From Rivularia sp. MS3 (GTDB lineage Bacteria; Cyanobacteriota; Cyanobacteriia; Cyanobacteriales; Nostocaceae): DNA of 64,000 nucleotides. The position numbers and the translations under genes were made by a program. Below are positions 26,535-36,250 of the stretch, piece after piece. The stretch is taken from positions 1 through 64,000 of the forward strand of contig JAHCMI010000051.1 in the NCBI GenBank assembly GCA_019192545.1, given 5' to 3'. How positions within the stretch are numbered: position 1 is the first letter of the stretch; each line of letters starts with the position of its first letter. The notes beneath the pieces were generated by a model, which saw only the letters and a list, made by a program, of their open reading frames with translations, did no database searches and was not told where the DNA came from.

Positions 26535-29102
26535 TTAACTGACTTTGAAAGCATCTACACTGGCGGCTAATTTCTGGGAAATATCTACGGTTTTTTGTAA
26601 AGATAAAGAAATTTCTTGAGAAGAGTTTCCGGTGTTTTCAGATATTTTGGCAATGTCTTTCATTAAATTAGTGACTTGTTTGGAAGTTTTAACTTGAATG
26701 ACTGTAGCGGCAGAAATTGATTCAACTAAGCCGTCAATTTGATGGCTAACGTTAAGAATTTCGTTTAAACTTTCTTTGGTATCTTCAATTAAACGAGTTT
26801 CTTTTACTACTTGGGTAATCCCTAATTCCATCGCTTTGACTACCTCGCTGGTTTCTCGCTGAATGCTGGCTACAATATCTTCAATCTCTGCGGTTGCATC
26901 GCTGCTACGATTTGACAAAGCGGCTACTTCTTCTGCCACTGAGGCAAAACCCTGCCCTTGCTCTCCGGCTCGGGTAGCTTCGATACCAGCGTTGATAGCT
27001 AGCAAGTTGGTTTGCATGGCTATCTGGTTTATTAATGAGACAACGTGAGAAATTTTTTGGGAAGATTCCCCTAGCAGCTTGACTTTTTTCGCAGTATCGC
27101 CGATAGTTTCCCGTAAATAATGGATGTTTTCTACCGTCAAATCCATTGCCGCACCACCATCTTGAGCAGTATGAAAAGCCTTGCTAGCTACATTTGCAGC
27201 TTTTCTTGCACCTTTAGCAATCGACTTAATTGAAGCCCTCATTTCTTGTACGGCTTCTAAAGTACGATTAATTTCTACAGCTTGCTCGTTAGCGTCAATG
27301 CTCAACTGATTAATTGCATTTCCATCACTGGCGATAGCAGTGTTAACTTCGGAGGCTGTCAGTTTAACTTGGGTGACAATTTCACGCAAGTTTTCGATGA
27401 TAGAGTTGAAAAAATCTGCAACAGTGCCAATTTCTCCGGAAGTTACTTCCGCACGCACGGTTAAATCACCTAAACTGACTGCTTCAATATTTTCGATTAA
27501 ACTGACAATTTGCTGTTGCAATACTTCTTTTTTTTCTAATTGCTGTTGCGACAACTGCTGAACTTCAAAAATATTATTGACTCGCCCCAAAGCTTCTTTG
27601 ATAATTACAGTAGATTCATCAACTAACTGTATTTCTGATTGTTGCCAAAGATGAGTATGAGAACATTGAGCAGCTATTAAATAACCGAATAATTTTTCAT
27701 CTTGATTTAAAGGTACAATTAAAGTTGCCTTGATATTTAGTGCTTCTAGCTGTTTAACTAAAGACTGTGGTAAACCAGCCTGGTAAATATCGTTAATTGC
27801 AATAATACCATCGACCTTAAGGTCAGAAAAATCAAATTTGTTACCTAAAGCCGAAGGTAAGTCACCGTTACTTGATTCGGCAATGAAACTTTCTGCTTCC
27901 GATGAATCAAATTTGTAAATTAGCGTTCTTTCAACTTTTAAAGATTTGCGGATATTTTCAACCGCTAGATGATAAATTCCTTGATGATTGACAGATTCGG
28001 ATAAACTGATTGCTAATTTTTGAATTGCTTGAGTTTTTTCTACATCAGTCAACTTTTCTAAACTTAAACCAACTTGAATCGATAATTGTTTTAATAAGTT
28101 GATTTCAAATGCCTGCCAAAAATGTGGATTCCAGCAGTGATGTGCTATCAAAAAACCGAAAATTTTGTTATTAGCAAAAATAGGAGTTAACAAAACTGCT
28201 TTAATTTTCAAGCGTTTCATTAACTGCAAATGTTCGCTGCTCAATCCGGCTTCATCAACATTATTAATCGCTAAAACTTCGGATTTGGTATAAATTTCGG
28301 TAAGTTCCTTAGCTAAAGAAATATCTTCTATAGTTTCGCCAAAAGTGATAGGTAAACCAGGAGCAATTTCTTCAGCAATAACTTCTCCTTCACCATTAAC
28401 ATTACAATGATAAATAACGACTCGATGCGCTCCTAAAGTTTGTCTAACTTCTTTTACAGTTCGATTGAATAAATCTTCGCGGTTAAGAGATTGAGAAATT
28501 GAAATAATAGTATCTGATAGTAATTTAGCTTGTTCGCTTTCGACTCTTTCTTCAAAGAGTAGCTCTTGTAATTGTTCGACAATTAAATTAACATTCCGAC
28601 TTAAAGCTGCAAACTCATCTTTACCTTTGATGGGAATGCGGCTATTAAGATTGCCGTTTGCTAGTTTTTTAACTGCTAAATTAGCAGCATAAATCGGTAT
28701 AACTAAACGGCGAGCAAGAGTTGCAGCACTGATGCCCGCAAGCAAAGCAGCAGCTAAAGTACCCATTTGCAACATTAATAGTAGCTGTCTTTGGGATGCT
28801 TCTAGCTGCTCTAAAGAATCATTATCCGTATCGCTAACAACTTCAGCCGAAATTATTTCACTACCTAAATGATAAGATAAGGCTGTAATACCGACTGTGG
28901 GTAAACTGCAAATAGCCAGAGACAACATTACAGCCTTACCGTTTAAACTAGTCCGATTTAAAACAGAATAAACTTGTTGAAAAAAACTGTTTGGCGATTG
29001 TTTCGCTTGACTATTAAGATATTTAGGAAAATTTGATTCTGGTTGCGTAATACTATTTTTTTTTGTTTTTTGAGTTTGATTCTGTTTTAGTTTCTTCATC
29101 AT
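26535..29102 (-). CDS. hmpD: methyl-accepting chemotaxis protein with two GAF domains (HmpD/PilJ-like)
   Basis: 855-aa membrane receptor. TM1 about 57-77, a short external loop, TM2 about 112-132, HAMP to about 185, GAF1 about 200-350, GAF2 about 365-500, a second HAMP-like segment about 530-585 (LGDLTVRAEVTSGEIG), and a signalling hairpin with the near-universal NLLAINAGIEATRAGEQGQG tip. Both GAF domains lack the Cys of bilin-binding GAFs at the expected place (SEHLQLM and QSLVKQL), so they probably do not bind a chromophore there. Fourth gene of the operon; 184 bp after the CheW gene. Confidence 0.88.
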   Translation of the reverse strand: MMKKLKQNQTQKTKKNSITQPESNFPKYLNSQAKQSPNSFFQQVYSVLNRTSLNGKAVMLSLAICSLPTVGITALSYHLGSEIISAEVVSDTDNDSLEQLEASQRQLLLMLQMGTLAAALLAGISAATLARRLVIPIYAANLAVKKLANGNLNSRIPIKGKDEFAALSRNVNLIVEQLQELLFEERVESEQAKLLSDTIISISQSLNREDLFNRTVKEVRQTLGAHRVVIYHCNVNGEGEVIAEEIAPGLPITFGETIEDISLAKELTEIYTKSEVLAINNVDEAGLSSEHLQLMKRLKIKAVLLTPIFANNKIFGFLIAHHCWNPHFWQAFEINLLKQLSIQVGLSLEKLTDVEKTQAIQKLAISLSESVNHQGIYHLAVENIRKSLKVERTLIYKFDSSEAESFIAESSNGDLPSALGNKFDFSDLKVDGIIAINDIYQAGLPQSLVKQLEALNIKATLIVPLNQDEKLFGYLIAAQCSHTHLWQQSEIQLVDESTVIIKEALGRVNNIFEVQQLSQQQLEKKEVLQQQIVSLIENIEAVSLGDLTVRAEVTSGEIGTVADFFNSIIENLREIVTQVKLTASEVNTAIASDGNAINQLSIDANEQAVEINRTLEAVQEMRASIKSIAKGARKAANVASKAFHTAQDGGAAMDLTVENIHYLRETIGDTAKKVKLLGESSQKISHVVSLINQIAMQTNLLAINAGIEATRAGEQGQGFASVAEEVAALSNRSSDATAEIEDIVASIQRETSEVVKAMELGITQVVKETRLIEDTKESLNEILNVSHQIDGLVESISAATVIQVKTSKQVTNLMKDIAKISENTGNSSQEISLSLQKTVDISQKLAASVDAFKVS

Positions 29103-29286
29103 TCTACCATCTCAAATATTTTGCAGAGTGCTTGTATGCTATGGGATTGTAAATGTGGATAGAGCAAGTAAAATTGGCAGTTATAGCAACATAAATATCT
29201 TTGTATTAGGGAATGAGGAACGAAAAACAGAGAAATTTATTTGAAATATTCGCTAGTACTGTAATTTACATTTAGATAAGTAAAAC

Positions 29287-29778
29287 TTACTTAACGTGAA
29301 GAAATGAAGATTTTAAAATAGCTTGTATATTCAAAATTAAATTTAATTCATCCTCATGCTGAATACATCCACTTAAATAAGGAACTATATGATTATCTTG
29401 ATTGTTAGAAGATTGAATAGCCGCAGAGTTAAATCTTACAGTACCTCGGATTTGTGGAACCATTAAACCGATAGTTTCTTTTTGATGACTAATCACAATA
29501 ATATTGCACTGTCGCATTCCATATAATTGTGATTCAAAACCTAATATTTTTGGTAAGTCAACAACCCAAATAATTCGATTGCGCCAACTCATTAACCCCA
29601 AAATTGACTCAGATGTATTTGGAATTGAAGTTATCGATCCTAAAGGTAATACAACTACTTCTTGAATAAAGTTTACCAGCAAAACAGCAGCAGTATTTTG
29701 ATTTAACTCAAATTGAAGATAGCCATCCCCCAAATTTTGTTGGGGTTGGGTTCGTAACTTGATATTAGATGCATTCAT
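29287..29778 (-). CDS. hmpC: CheW-like coupling protein (HmpC/PilI-like)
   Basis: 163 aa; couples the receptor to the kinase. CheW fold signs: LLVNFIQEVVVLP, SILGLMSWRNRIIWVVDL (typical CheW core), QIRGTVRF. It lies 33 bp after the CheY-like gene and before the receptor gene, as in pilI/hmpC operons. Confidence 0.82.
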   Translation of the reverse strand: MNASNIKLRTQPQQNLGDGYLQFELNQNTAAVLLVNFIQEVVVLPLGSITSIPNTSESILGLMSWRNRIIWVVDLPKILGFESQLYGMRQCNIIVISHQKETIGLMVPQIRGTVRFNSAAIQSSNNQDNHIVPYLSGCIQHEDELNLILNIQAILKSSFLHVK

Positions 29779-29811
29779 ATTTAATAAAAACTGATTTCCG
29801 ATATCTAAAAA

Positions 29812-30189
29812 TTATGCAAAAACTGATTGAATTGTATTAAGTAACTGCTCGCGAGTATAGGGTTTTGTCAAATAAGCGCTAGCGCCTTGCCTGATTCCCC
29901 AAAATTTATCGATTTCTTGATTTTTAGAAGTGCAAATAATTATAGGTATTTTTTGGGTTATGGGATTTTTTTTGAGAAGCCTGCATAACTCAAAGCCGCT
30001 CATTTCCGGCATTACTACATCAGTCACAATCACATCAATATTATTTTTCAATGCTATATCAAAAGCTTGCTGAGCGCTGTTAGATTTAACAATTTTGTAA
30101 TCACCATTATCAAGATAATGACTCATCAACTCTAATTCACTTAAAGAATCTTCAACAATGAGTACAGTAATTAAAGAACAACTAATCAA
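29812..30189 (-). CDS. hmpB: CheY-like response regulator (HmpB/PilH-like)
   Basis: 125-aa single receiver domain: LIVEDS acidic pocket, VTDVVMPEMSG phosphoacceptor Asp, CTSK Thr/Ser switch, LTKPY Lys. The start is a TTG; AAGGAG placed 8 nt upstream supports it. Second gene of the operon. Probably shuttles phosphate from the CheA protein. Confidence 0.85.
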   Translation of the reverse strand: MISCSLITVLIVEDSLSELELMSHYLDNGDYKIVKSNSAQQAFDIALKNNIDVIVTDVVMPEMSGFELCRLLKKNPITQKIPIIICTSKNQEIDKFWGIRQGASAYLTKPYTREQLLNTIQSVFA

Positions 30190-30205
30190 CTTATATTCTC
30201 CTTAA

Positions 30206-30297
30206 TTTGGTAATTGGGCATTGGGCATTTATAATTAACATTGATAAATTAATTTTCTTCAAAAACTGCTAACTGCTCGCTGCTCACTGTTACAGTA
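30206..30297. repeat. STRR in hmpA-hmpB gap
   Basis: TTGGTAATTGGGCATTGGGC and ACTGCTCGCTGCTCACTG heptads; the second block ends at the stop of the upstream gene. Confidence 0.65.
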
Positions 30298-31381
30298 AGT
30301 GCTGAAAAATTATCTTCAATAATTCACTTTGATTGAAGGGCTTTGTTAAATAACCGCTAGCTCTAACCATCTTTGCTTTTGCTCTATCAATAAAACCTTT
30401 TCTTCCCGTTACCATAATTACAGGTACATCCTTGAAATAAGAATGCTTGCGTAAAAGCGAACATAATTCATAACCATCTAAATTTGGCATTTCTACATCT
30501 AGCAAAATCAAATCGGGATTTGTGCGTAGAATTTGCATCAAAGCTTTTAAAGGCTCGCTAAAACCAACCACACTAAAAATTTGTTCATCTAAGAAAGATT
30601 CAATAGCTGTCAGTACCGTAGGGCTATCATCAATACAGACGATGGTATAAACTTTTTTACGGTAATTCTGGTAATTTTGTCTGTAAAGACGCTGACGGCT
30701 GTTGTAAGAATGATCTGTTGATGGGTTGCTGACTTGACTAATACCTGCTTTCGGCAAAGGTTTCTGAATAGGTATTTTAGTTTCCGATGATGCTTGATTC
30801 AAGTATTGGGAAGGTGGAGTTGCGATAGCTTGTTTAACTTCATTTTCTTGATTCTTTGACTTTTTTTCGCAGTTTTCTATTAATACATTCATATCCAAGC
30901 TGCAAAATTTCGGCATATCCTGCATAAAACTTTCTGTAGTAAATTCATAACTCCCTTGTTTAACAGCGAGAAATGAGCTTAAAACTTCCGCAGCCAATTC
31001 TTTAATCAGAATCTTTGCTTGAGCCGGAGTAATTAGCTTTTGATTAACTAACCAGCAAATAGCTAAATAATCCGGATTAAGTATCGCTTGATTATCAATG
31101 CCTTTTTGAAAAATTACTCGTAACTGCTGATAAACTTTTTTTTGAGCGAGTGCGGGAATTTGCTTACTATATTGTTGCAATTTTTCATAAATTAAGGCGA
31201 ACATTTTATCCGTACAAGAAGCATAGACTAGCTTGCTATTCTCGAAATAAAATGACCAAGAATCTGAGGTGGTAAAAACTTGTAAACACCCGGTAACAGG
31301 TTTATTTGTAATTTTTGTAAGAAGTGAAACAGGCTGTATTCGCTGAAAAAATCTATATCTATTAATAGGAAGGATTTTCAT
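30290..31381 (-). CDS. hmpA: PatA/PilG-type response regulator (DUF4388 + receiver; HmpA-like)
   Basis: 363 aa. The N-terminal half (about 1-170) is the PatA N-terminal/DUF4388 type region (KPVTGCLQVFTTSDSWSFYFEN); about 170-240 is a linker; 245-363 is a receiver (CIDDSPTV, LLDVEMPNLDG, MVTGRKG, LTKPF). In Nostoc and Synechocystis a protein of this design heads the pilus-motility chemotaxis operon. First gene of the operon; the promoter should lie in 31382-31700. Confidence 0.82.
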   Translation of the reverse strand: MKILPINRYRFFQRIQPVSLLTKITNKPVTGCLQVFTTSDSWSFYFENSKLVYASCTDKMFALIYEKLQQYSKQIPALAQKKVYQQLRVIFQKGIDNQAILNPDYLAICWLVNQKLITPAQAKILIKELAAEVLSSFLAVKQGSYEFTTESFMQDMPKFCSLDMNVLIENCEKKSKNQENEVKQAIATPPSQYLNQASSETKIPIQKPLPKAGISQVSNPSTDHSYNSRQRLYRQNYQNYRKKVYTIVCIDDSPTVLTAIESFLDEQIFSVVGFSEPLKALMQILRTNPDLILLDVEMPNLDGYELCSLLRKHSYFKDVPVIMVTGRKGFIDRAKAKMVRASGYLTKPFNQSELLKIIFQHLL

Positions 31382-32271
31382 GTTCTGTGGCTTTTAGTTT
31401 ACTACAGAGATACCGCAAAAAAAAGAACTTTGGTAATAGCGAATGTAGGAGCCGCATACCAATTTACAGGCAATATTTTTTTAAATTGTTCTCGTACAGA
31501 ACATGACAACGTATTGTCTCTATCTTTCGCTAATACCGTAGATGCAGCTATTTTTAGAACTTGCACAATTACAAACAAAAAGAGAATTTGTAGCAATACT
31601 ATGCAGCGATGGTTAGTGAGCAATTTACAACAACACCATTTCTCTACGAGAATCGTCATCGTGGGATATTGTCTAATCTTGAAGAAGCACTAACTGACAG
31701 CCTAACCAGCAAAGAGAGCGTCAGCTAGGTGGTAGATGACAAGCAACTAACTTACTAACTTTTAGATTACTCTAATGTAGCAGAAAACTTAAAAGATGTA
31801 TGAAAGTTTTTATTGGCAAGTAAAGCTAATATTAAAACCAAATATCGTGAATGGCAAATGTTTTTTTAGGAATAATTAATTATTGTTTTTGGGTTCTTAT
31901 ACTCAATAAACTCTGTCTGTAGAAGCGATAACAGTTTATTTGTATATTTATAATAAAATTAATTTAGGTGGAGTTTTGTTTGCTTTTTTTCCGGATATTT
32001 ATATATTAATAAAATTGTTAGCTATTGAGTTAGTAGTAACTTGGATTTTTTATCGTTTTTAATACCGCTCGGGGTTGGGAATTTTGAGGTAATAACAAAA
32101 AATCACCCTTTGGCTTACAAGGCGTAAATTTGGGCTTAACGATAACAGTGCAAGATTGAAGATAAAACGAACTAACGTGCAGGTAAAAAACTGACAACAG
32201 ATAACCACTCCCCCCTCCTCCCCCTCTCCCCTATCCCTAACCTCACTCGTCAATTTTCATAGCACAAACCA
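31382..32271. other. intergenic region upstream of hmpA
   Basis: About 890 bp. Two overlapping opposite ORFs (85 and 87 aa) have no recognisable domain or RBS. 31740-32100 is AT-rich. A pyrimidine-core repeat end lies at 32205-32273. Confidence 0.45.
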
Positions 32272-32273
32272 CT
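32205..32273. repeat. pyrimidine-core repeat, partial copy
   Basis: CCACTCCCCCCTCCTCCCCC followed by CTCGTCAATTTTCATAGCAC and CAAACCACTA, matching one end of the family. It ends at the stop of the HEAT-repeat gene. Confidence 0.6.
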
Positions 32274-32910
32274 ATCCCCTTAACCTCTCCCTCTTCAAAG
32301 ACTCCAAGGAATTATTAATCGACTTAACAACTTGCGGAGAAATCTTATAATCTGACTTTCTTATAACTTCTAATGTCTTCTCTAAATCCTTAATTACTTG
32401 ATTTAATTCCTTTGTTTTCAAACTACGTGACTGTGTTTGTATGTTTAATGCAAAGTTACTCAAAGCAGAAGCGGCATCGTTACGAATCCACTTCGATTCA
32501 TTTTGTAAAGCTTCCTGCAACAAAGGTAAAGCGGATTTAGTATCTCCACCAATATTTGCTAAAGCAGTCGCGGCGGTGTAGCGTACCTTAGACTCGTTAT
32601 CATTCAAGGCTACCATCAAAGCTGGCTCGGCTATCTTGGCTTGGATTCCCATTCCACCTAATGCACGCGCAGCATTAACCCTAGCTTCCGTATCCTTACT
32701 CCGCAATATTTGAATTAAGGTAGATACTATATCCCTGATACTTACAATACCTGTTTGTTGAATCCCATTTTCGCTTGTTTGCGCTGATGCTGCGGTGATA
32801 TTAAGTATCAGTGGTGAGAAGTACAGCAATATTATAGAAGTTGTAGAAGCAAACCTATAACTAAAAATTTTTGCGAATTTTAACCAGAAGTTTGAGTAAT
32901 TACTTTTCAT
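32272..32910 (-). CDS. secreted HEAT-repeat protein
   Basis: 212 aa from ATG 32910 (MKSNYSNFW), preferred to the track start because it puts a clean signal peptide at the N-terminus (hydrophobic stretch, cleavage ASA-Q). The mature part holds three to four HEAT repeats (EARVNAARALGGMGIQAKIA, SKVRYTAATALANIGG, KWIRNDAASALSNFA), then a Lys-rich helical tail. HEAT repeats bind proteins; the partner is unknown. It lies between the chemotaxis operon and the PatA-like paralogue. Confidence 0.7.
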   Translation of the reverse strand: MKSNYSNFWLKFAKIFSYRFASTTSIILLYFSPLILNITAASAQTSENGIQQTGIVSIRDIVSTLIQILRSKDTEARVNAARALGGMGIQAKIAEPALMVALNDNESKVRYTAATALANIGGDTKSALPLLQEALQNESKWIRNDAASALSNFALNIQTQSRSLKTKELNQVIKDLEKTLEVIRKSDYKISPQVVKSINNSLESLKRERLRG

Positions 32911-33059
32911 AAAGCCTTTGCATAACATTATCAGTACTGTTATACACTTAACATTCAGCAAACTGCATTGCAGTATAAATACTGAGAGAGAGAAATATGC
33001 TTGGTGTTTAATCTTTTAGCTTTACTACTCGTATTTTTTCTATAGCTTCCGATGGCGAA

Positions 33060-33818
33060 TTAGACGATGTATTTAAAAATCACTTTCAGTAAATCTTTTT
33101 TCTGAAAAGGTTTCGTAATGTAATCCGACGCTTTTACCATTTTAGCTTTGACTCTATTAATAATTCCTTTTTTCCCCGTCACCATAATTATCGGTGTTTC
33201 TTTCAAAGCAGAATGCTTCCGCAGCAGAGAACATAATTCATATCCATCTAATGTTGGCATGGTTATATCTAATAAGATTAAATCTGGTTTCAAACGCACA
33301 ACCTGCATTAGAGCTTTTAATGGATCGTTTATCCCAACTACGCAAAATATATTATCGTCTAAATACATTTTGATGGCATTAACTACTGCCCTACTGTCAT
33401 CTATACAAACTATGGTATAAGTTTTAAGATTTTCCTCCTGTTGATAATCGCTATAACGGTGACTTTTATTTTCTATAGCATTTTGTTGAGAAACTGCGAT
33501 TTCTGCTTTTTTGATGAAATTTAGATAGTGAATTTCATCATCATTTTCATCGTCATCATCATCGTAATGAACTGTCGAATTTAAAAAGCTATTTTGGTTA
33601 TCATATAAAGTTTCATCAAAATCTGGTTCTTCATAAGGTTGAGATAAATTTAAATTAGCATCATCTAAATCTTGATTTTGCACGTCAAATTCTGCATACT
33701 TTTGATTAAAGTAATTATCATCATCCTTGAAATCATTTGAATCAACATCTTCTGTTTGATATCCGTCGTCAAAATTAAACAGAAGATACTGCTGTAAAGA
33801 AGAGTGATTATTTTGCAT
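33060..33818 (-). CDS. PatA-like receiver protein with Asp-rich N-terminus
   Basis: 252 aa. The C-terminal 120 residues are a full receiver (CIDDSRAV, LLDITMPTLDG, MVTGKKG, ITKPF) very close to the receiver of the HmpA-like protein 1.7 kb away (shared PLKALMQ and DGYELCSLLRKHS). The N-terminal 130 residues lack DUF4388 and are highly acidic, with DDDDDENDDE and repeated Asp/Asn/Tyr clusters, probably disordered. A local duplication of the hmpA receiver joined to a new N-terminus is the simplest reading. Confidence 0.75.
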   Translation of the reverse strand: MQNNHSSLQQYLLFNFDDGYQTEDVDSNDFKDDDNYFNQKYAEFDVQNQDLDDANLNLSQPYEEPDFDETLYDNQNSFLNSTVHYDDDDDENDDEIHYLNFIKKAEIAVSQQNAIENKSHRYSDYQQEENLKTYTIVCIDDSRAVVNAIKMYLDDNIFCVVGINDPLKALMQVVRLKPDLILLDITMPTLDGYELCSLLRKHSALKETPIIMVTGKKGIINRVKAKMVKASDYITKPFQKKDLLKVIFKYIV

Positions 33819-34716
33819 ATCGGATAAATTTAGTTTCCAGTTATTAACAAGCGTGTTTTAACCAAATAAAGAAAAGTAATAAATGTCTAATAAACAGTCA
33901 ACTCAATTCCTTAAATAGTTGTTAACCACCAATTGCGCGTTCCTTATCGCGTTGTTAGTTAAATAGTAGAACACTTTCTAACGTATCTTCTAGCCGAATC
34001 ATATAGGGAAACTGGAAAACTTCAGAATATCTGTTGAATTCTGAAGCTATATCACTAGAACTCATTGTAGGTTCTTAATAATATCGTATTAGTCAGTAAT
34101 TATACAAGAGGCTAGATATTTTATTTACGAATTATAAATAAATAGGCTTTCATTAATCATTCCAAAATAAATCTAATTATAAAATTTGGTGCTACCTAAT
34201 ACGAAAACCTTTTATTTCGTGTTTTACTTAGATATAACCTCCAAATATTTTATTAAATATATAGGAATCCGGTTTGATTTCTGAATAGAATTAGGTATTT
34301 GTAGGGTGTGTTACGGCTTTAGCCTAACGCACCGAAACCAATACCCAAAGGTGCGTTGCGCGCAGCAAGCAACACACCCTACGTATTTTTCAATAATCTG
34401 CGGAGTAATCCTATATTAACTGCGACATATTGACATAGCTATATGCTAGCCAAATATAAAAAAATGTTTTATTTTTGCTTCTAGTGTAACTCAAATAAAA
34501 GTTAGCTTTCTACCTAATTAGCTACGATAGAATATTGAATAATGTATCATTAGTTACTTACTGTTGATATTGAACCGATGGTTATAGTTATTAAAGACAA
34601 TTAACGTGCTTACAAAAGTTCCGACAAGCCTGGTACTCTACCGAAGCAATTTTTTTGGCAACTTTAAGTAATAGAGTGCCGATAGTAAATTCCTAATTAC
34701 GCCTTATTTATAAAAA
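33819..34716. other. intergenic region with MITE copy 2
   Basis: About 900 bp. It holds a perfect 9-bp inverted repeat CTTCAGAAT / ATTCTGAAG (34020-34046) without T-tract, the MITE-like element at 34258-34416, and the leader of rluD. Confidence 0.5.
34258..34416. mobile_element. MITE-like element, copy 2 (inverted relative to copy 1)
   Basis: 159 bp with TATATAGGAATCC at the left and GTAATCCTATAT at the right, and inner arms GTAGGGTGTGTTACGG / CAACACACCCTAC. Its reverse complement aligns with 58-213 from end to end. Confidence 0.75.
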
Positions 34717-35646
34717 ATGATATCAAGTCAATCAATATCTTTAGAAGTAGAACAAAATAGTTCGCGTTTGGATAGTTATCTTTCTCAGAAAAAGCTTGAT
34801 TTATCTCGTTCGAGAATTCAGCAATTGATTGAACAAGGGCATGTCAAACTTAATGGTGAAATTTGTCACTCCAAAAAAAATTCTCTTAAGCAGGGAGATT
34901 TGATTGTTGTTGAAATACCAATAGCCGAACCTTTAGAATTACAGCCGGAAGATATACCTTTAGAAATTCTGTACGAAGACGAACAAATACTGATTTTAAA
35001 TAAACCAGCCGGTTTAGTTGTTCATCCGGCTCCAGGGCATCCGAATGGGACTTTAGTTAATGCAGTTTTAGCCCACTGTCCGAATTTACCAGGAATTGGC
35101 GGCGTGCAGCGTCCCGGAATCGTTCATAGACTAGATAAAGATACCACCGGAGCAATTGCGATCGCGAAAACAGAATTAGCACATCACAGCTTACAAGCGC
35201 AGCTAAAAGCCAAAACAGCCAGAAGAGAATATTTAGGTGTAGTATACGGTACAACTAAGAAACAATCAGGCTGCATAAATTTACCTATAGGTCGTCATCC
35301 TAAAGAACGCAAAAAAATGGCAGTTGTTCCCGTAGAGAAAGGCGGAAGAGAAGCCGTAACTCACTGGCAAATTAAGGAGCGACTTGGAAATTATACATTA
35401 ATGCACTTTCAGTTAGAAACCGGACGTACTCATCAAATTCGCGTTCATAGCGCTCAAATCGGTCATCCTATCGTCGGAGATTCTGTTTATAGTTCTGGTC
35501 GTTCGGTAGGAGTGAACTTACCCGGACAAGCTTTACATGCTTGGAAACTTCAGCTAAAACATCCGGTAGATAACAATTTAGTTGAAGTTATTGCACCTCT
35601 TCCTCAAGTCTTTTCAACTCTGTTAGAAGTTTTAAGACGACGCTAG
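34717..35646 (+). CDS. rluD: 23S rRNA pseudouridine synthase, RluD family
   Basis: 309 aa. N-terminal S4 RNA-binding domain (SRLDSYLSQKKLDLSRSRIQ, VKLNG), then the RluA/RluD catalytic domain with HRLDKDTTGAIAIAK (catalytic Asp) and FQLETGRTHQIRVH. In the family it makes pseudouridines in helix 69 of 23S rRNA. Length is normal. The exact site is inferred from family similarity. Confidence 0.88.
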   Translation: MISSQSISLEVEQNSSRLDSYLSQKKLDLSRSRIQQLIEQGHVKLNGEICHSKKNSLKQGDLIVVEIPIAEPLELQPEDIPLEILYEDEQILILNKPAGLVVHPAPGHPNGTLVNAVLAHCPNLPGIGGVQRPGIVHRLDKDTTGAIAIAKTELAHHSLQAQLKAKTARREYLGVVYGTTKKQSGCINLPIGRHPKERKKMAVVPVEKGGREAVTHWQIKERLGNYTLMHFQLETGRTHQIRVHSAQIGHPIVGDSVYSSGRSVGVNLPGQALHAWKLQLKHPVDNNLVEVIAPLPQVFSTLLEVLRRR

Positions 35647-35916
35647 CAAATCTAAAAAAAAGTCAAAAAAATATTAATTAGATTTATCATTTTTTAGAAT
35701 TCATCTTTACATAAATAAATTATTTTCAAAACATTGTATTGATTGAAAGTTTTAGTAACGATTCCAGTGACGGTAAGATTTTCGCCAAATATTAGCATAA
35801 TCCAATTTTAACTATATATTTTGATAGATACTGAGGTCTTTTAAAGTAATTTATGCAACTAAAGTACATTAAATAATCAATCGCGAATTTGGCTTTAATT
35901 TTAAAGGGTTCGTAGT

Positions 35917-36054
35917 AGTGGTTTGTCCTATTAATAATGACGGGTAAGGGCAGGGAGGGGGAGAGGGGGAGAGTGGGGGAGTGGGGGAAGAAAATATTTT
36001 TTATATTTACGATATGCCCATCAAAACTAACGGGACAGACCAGTAGTTCATTTC
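35917..36054. mobile_element. pyrimidine-core MITE-like repeat, full inverted copy
   Basis: Starts AGTGGTTTGTCCTATTAATA and ends AACGGGACAGACCAGT. The purine tract 35947-35991 is almost pure A/G on this strand. Its reverse complement is nearly identical to 20155-20278. Confidence 0.75.
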
Positions 36055-36250
36055 ATTAGTTTTGACGGGTAAAACAAAAAAACTGAAAAAATTCTCCCCC
36101 ATTCTCCCGCTCTCCCACTCCTAACCCTAACTCGCCAATTTTAATGAAAACGAGTAGTGAGTGAGTGGTCTGTCCCATTAATAATGACGGGTAAAACGAA
36201 AAGACTAAAAAAATTATTCCCCACTCTCCCCCTCCTAACCCTCAACCATG
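36046..36250. repeat. two further tandem pyrimidine-core repeat copies
   Basis: 36046-36159 runs from TTTTGACGGGTAAAAC to CCAATTTTAATGAAAACGAG; 36162-36250 begins GAGTGGTCTGTCCCATTAAT. Both contain CTCCCC-rich cores. Confidence 0.65.

Noticed and set aside
31402-31693. Two overlapping opposite ORFs (85 and 87 aa)
   Set aside because: No RBS, domain or coding bias; they exclude each other.
32059-32253. 64-aa minus ORF
   Set aside because: Begins in repeat sequence (RDRGEGEEGGV) and has no RBS.
34020-34046. Terminator before rluD
   Set aside because: A perfect 9-bp inverted repeat, but no T-tract and no gene ending there.
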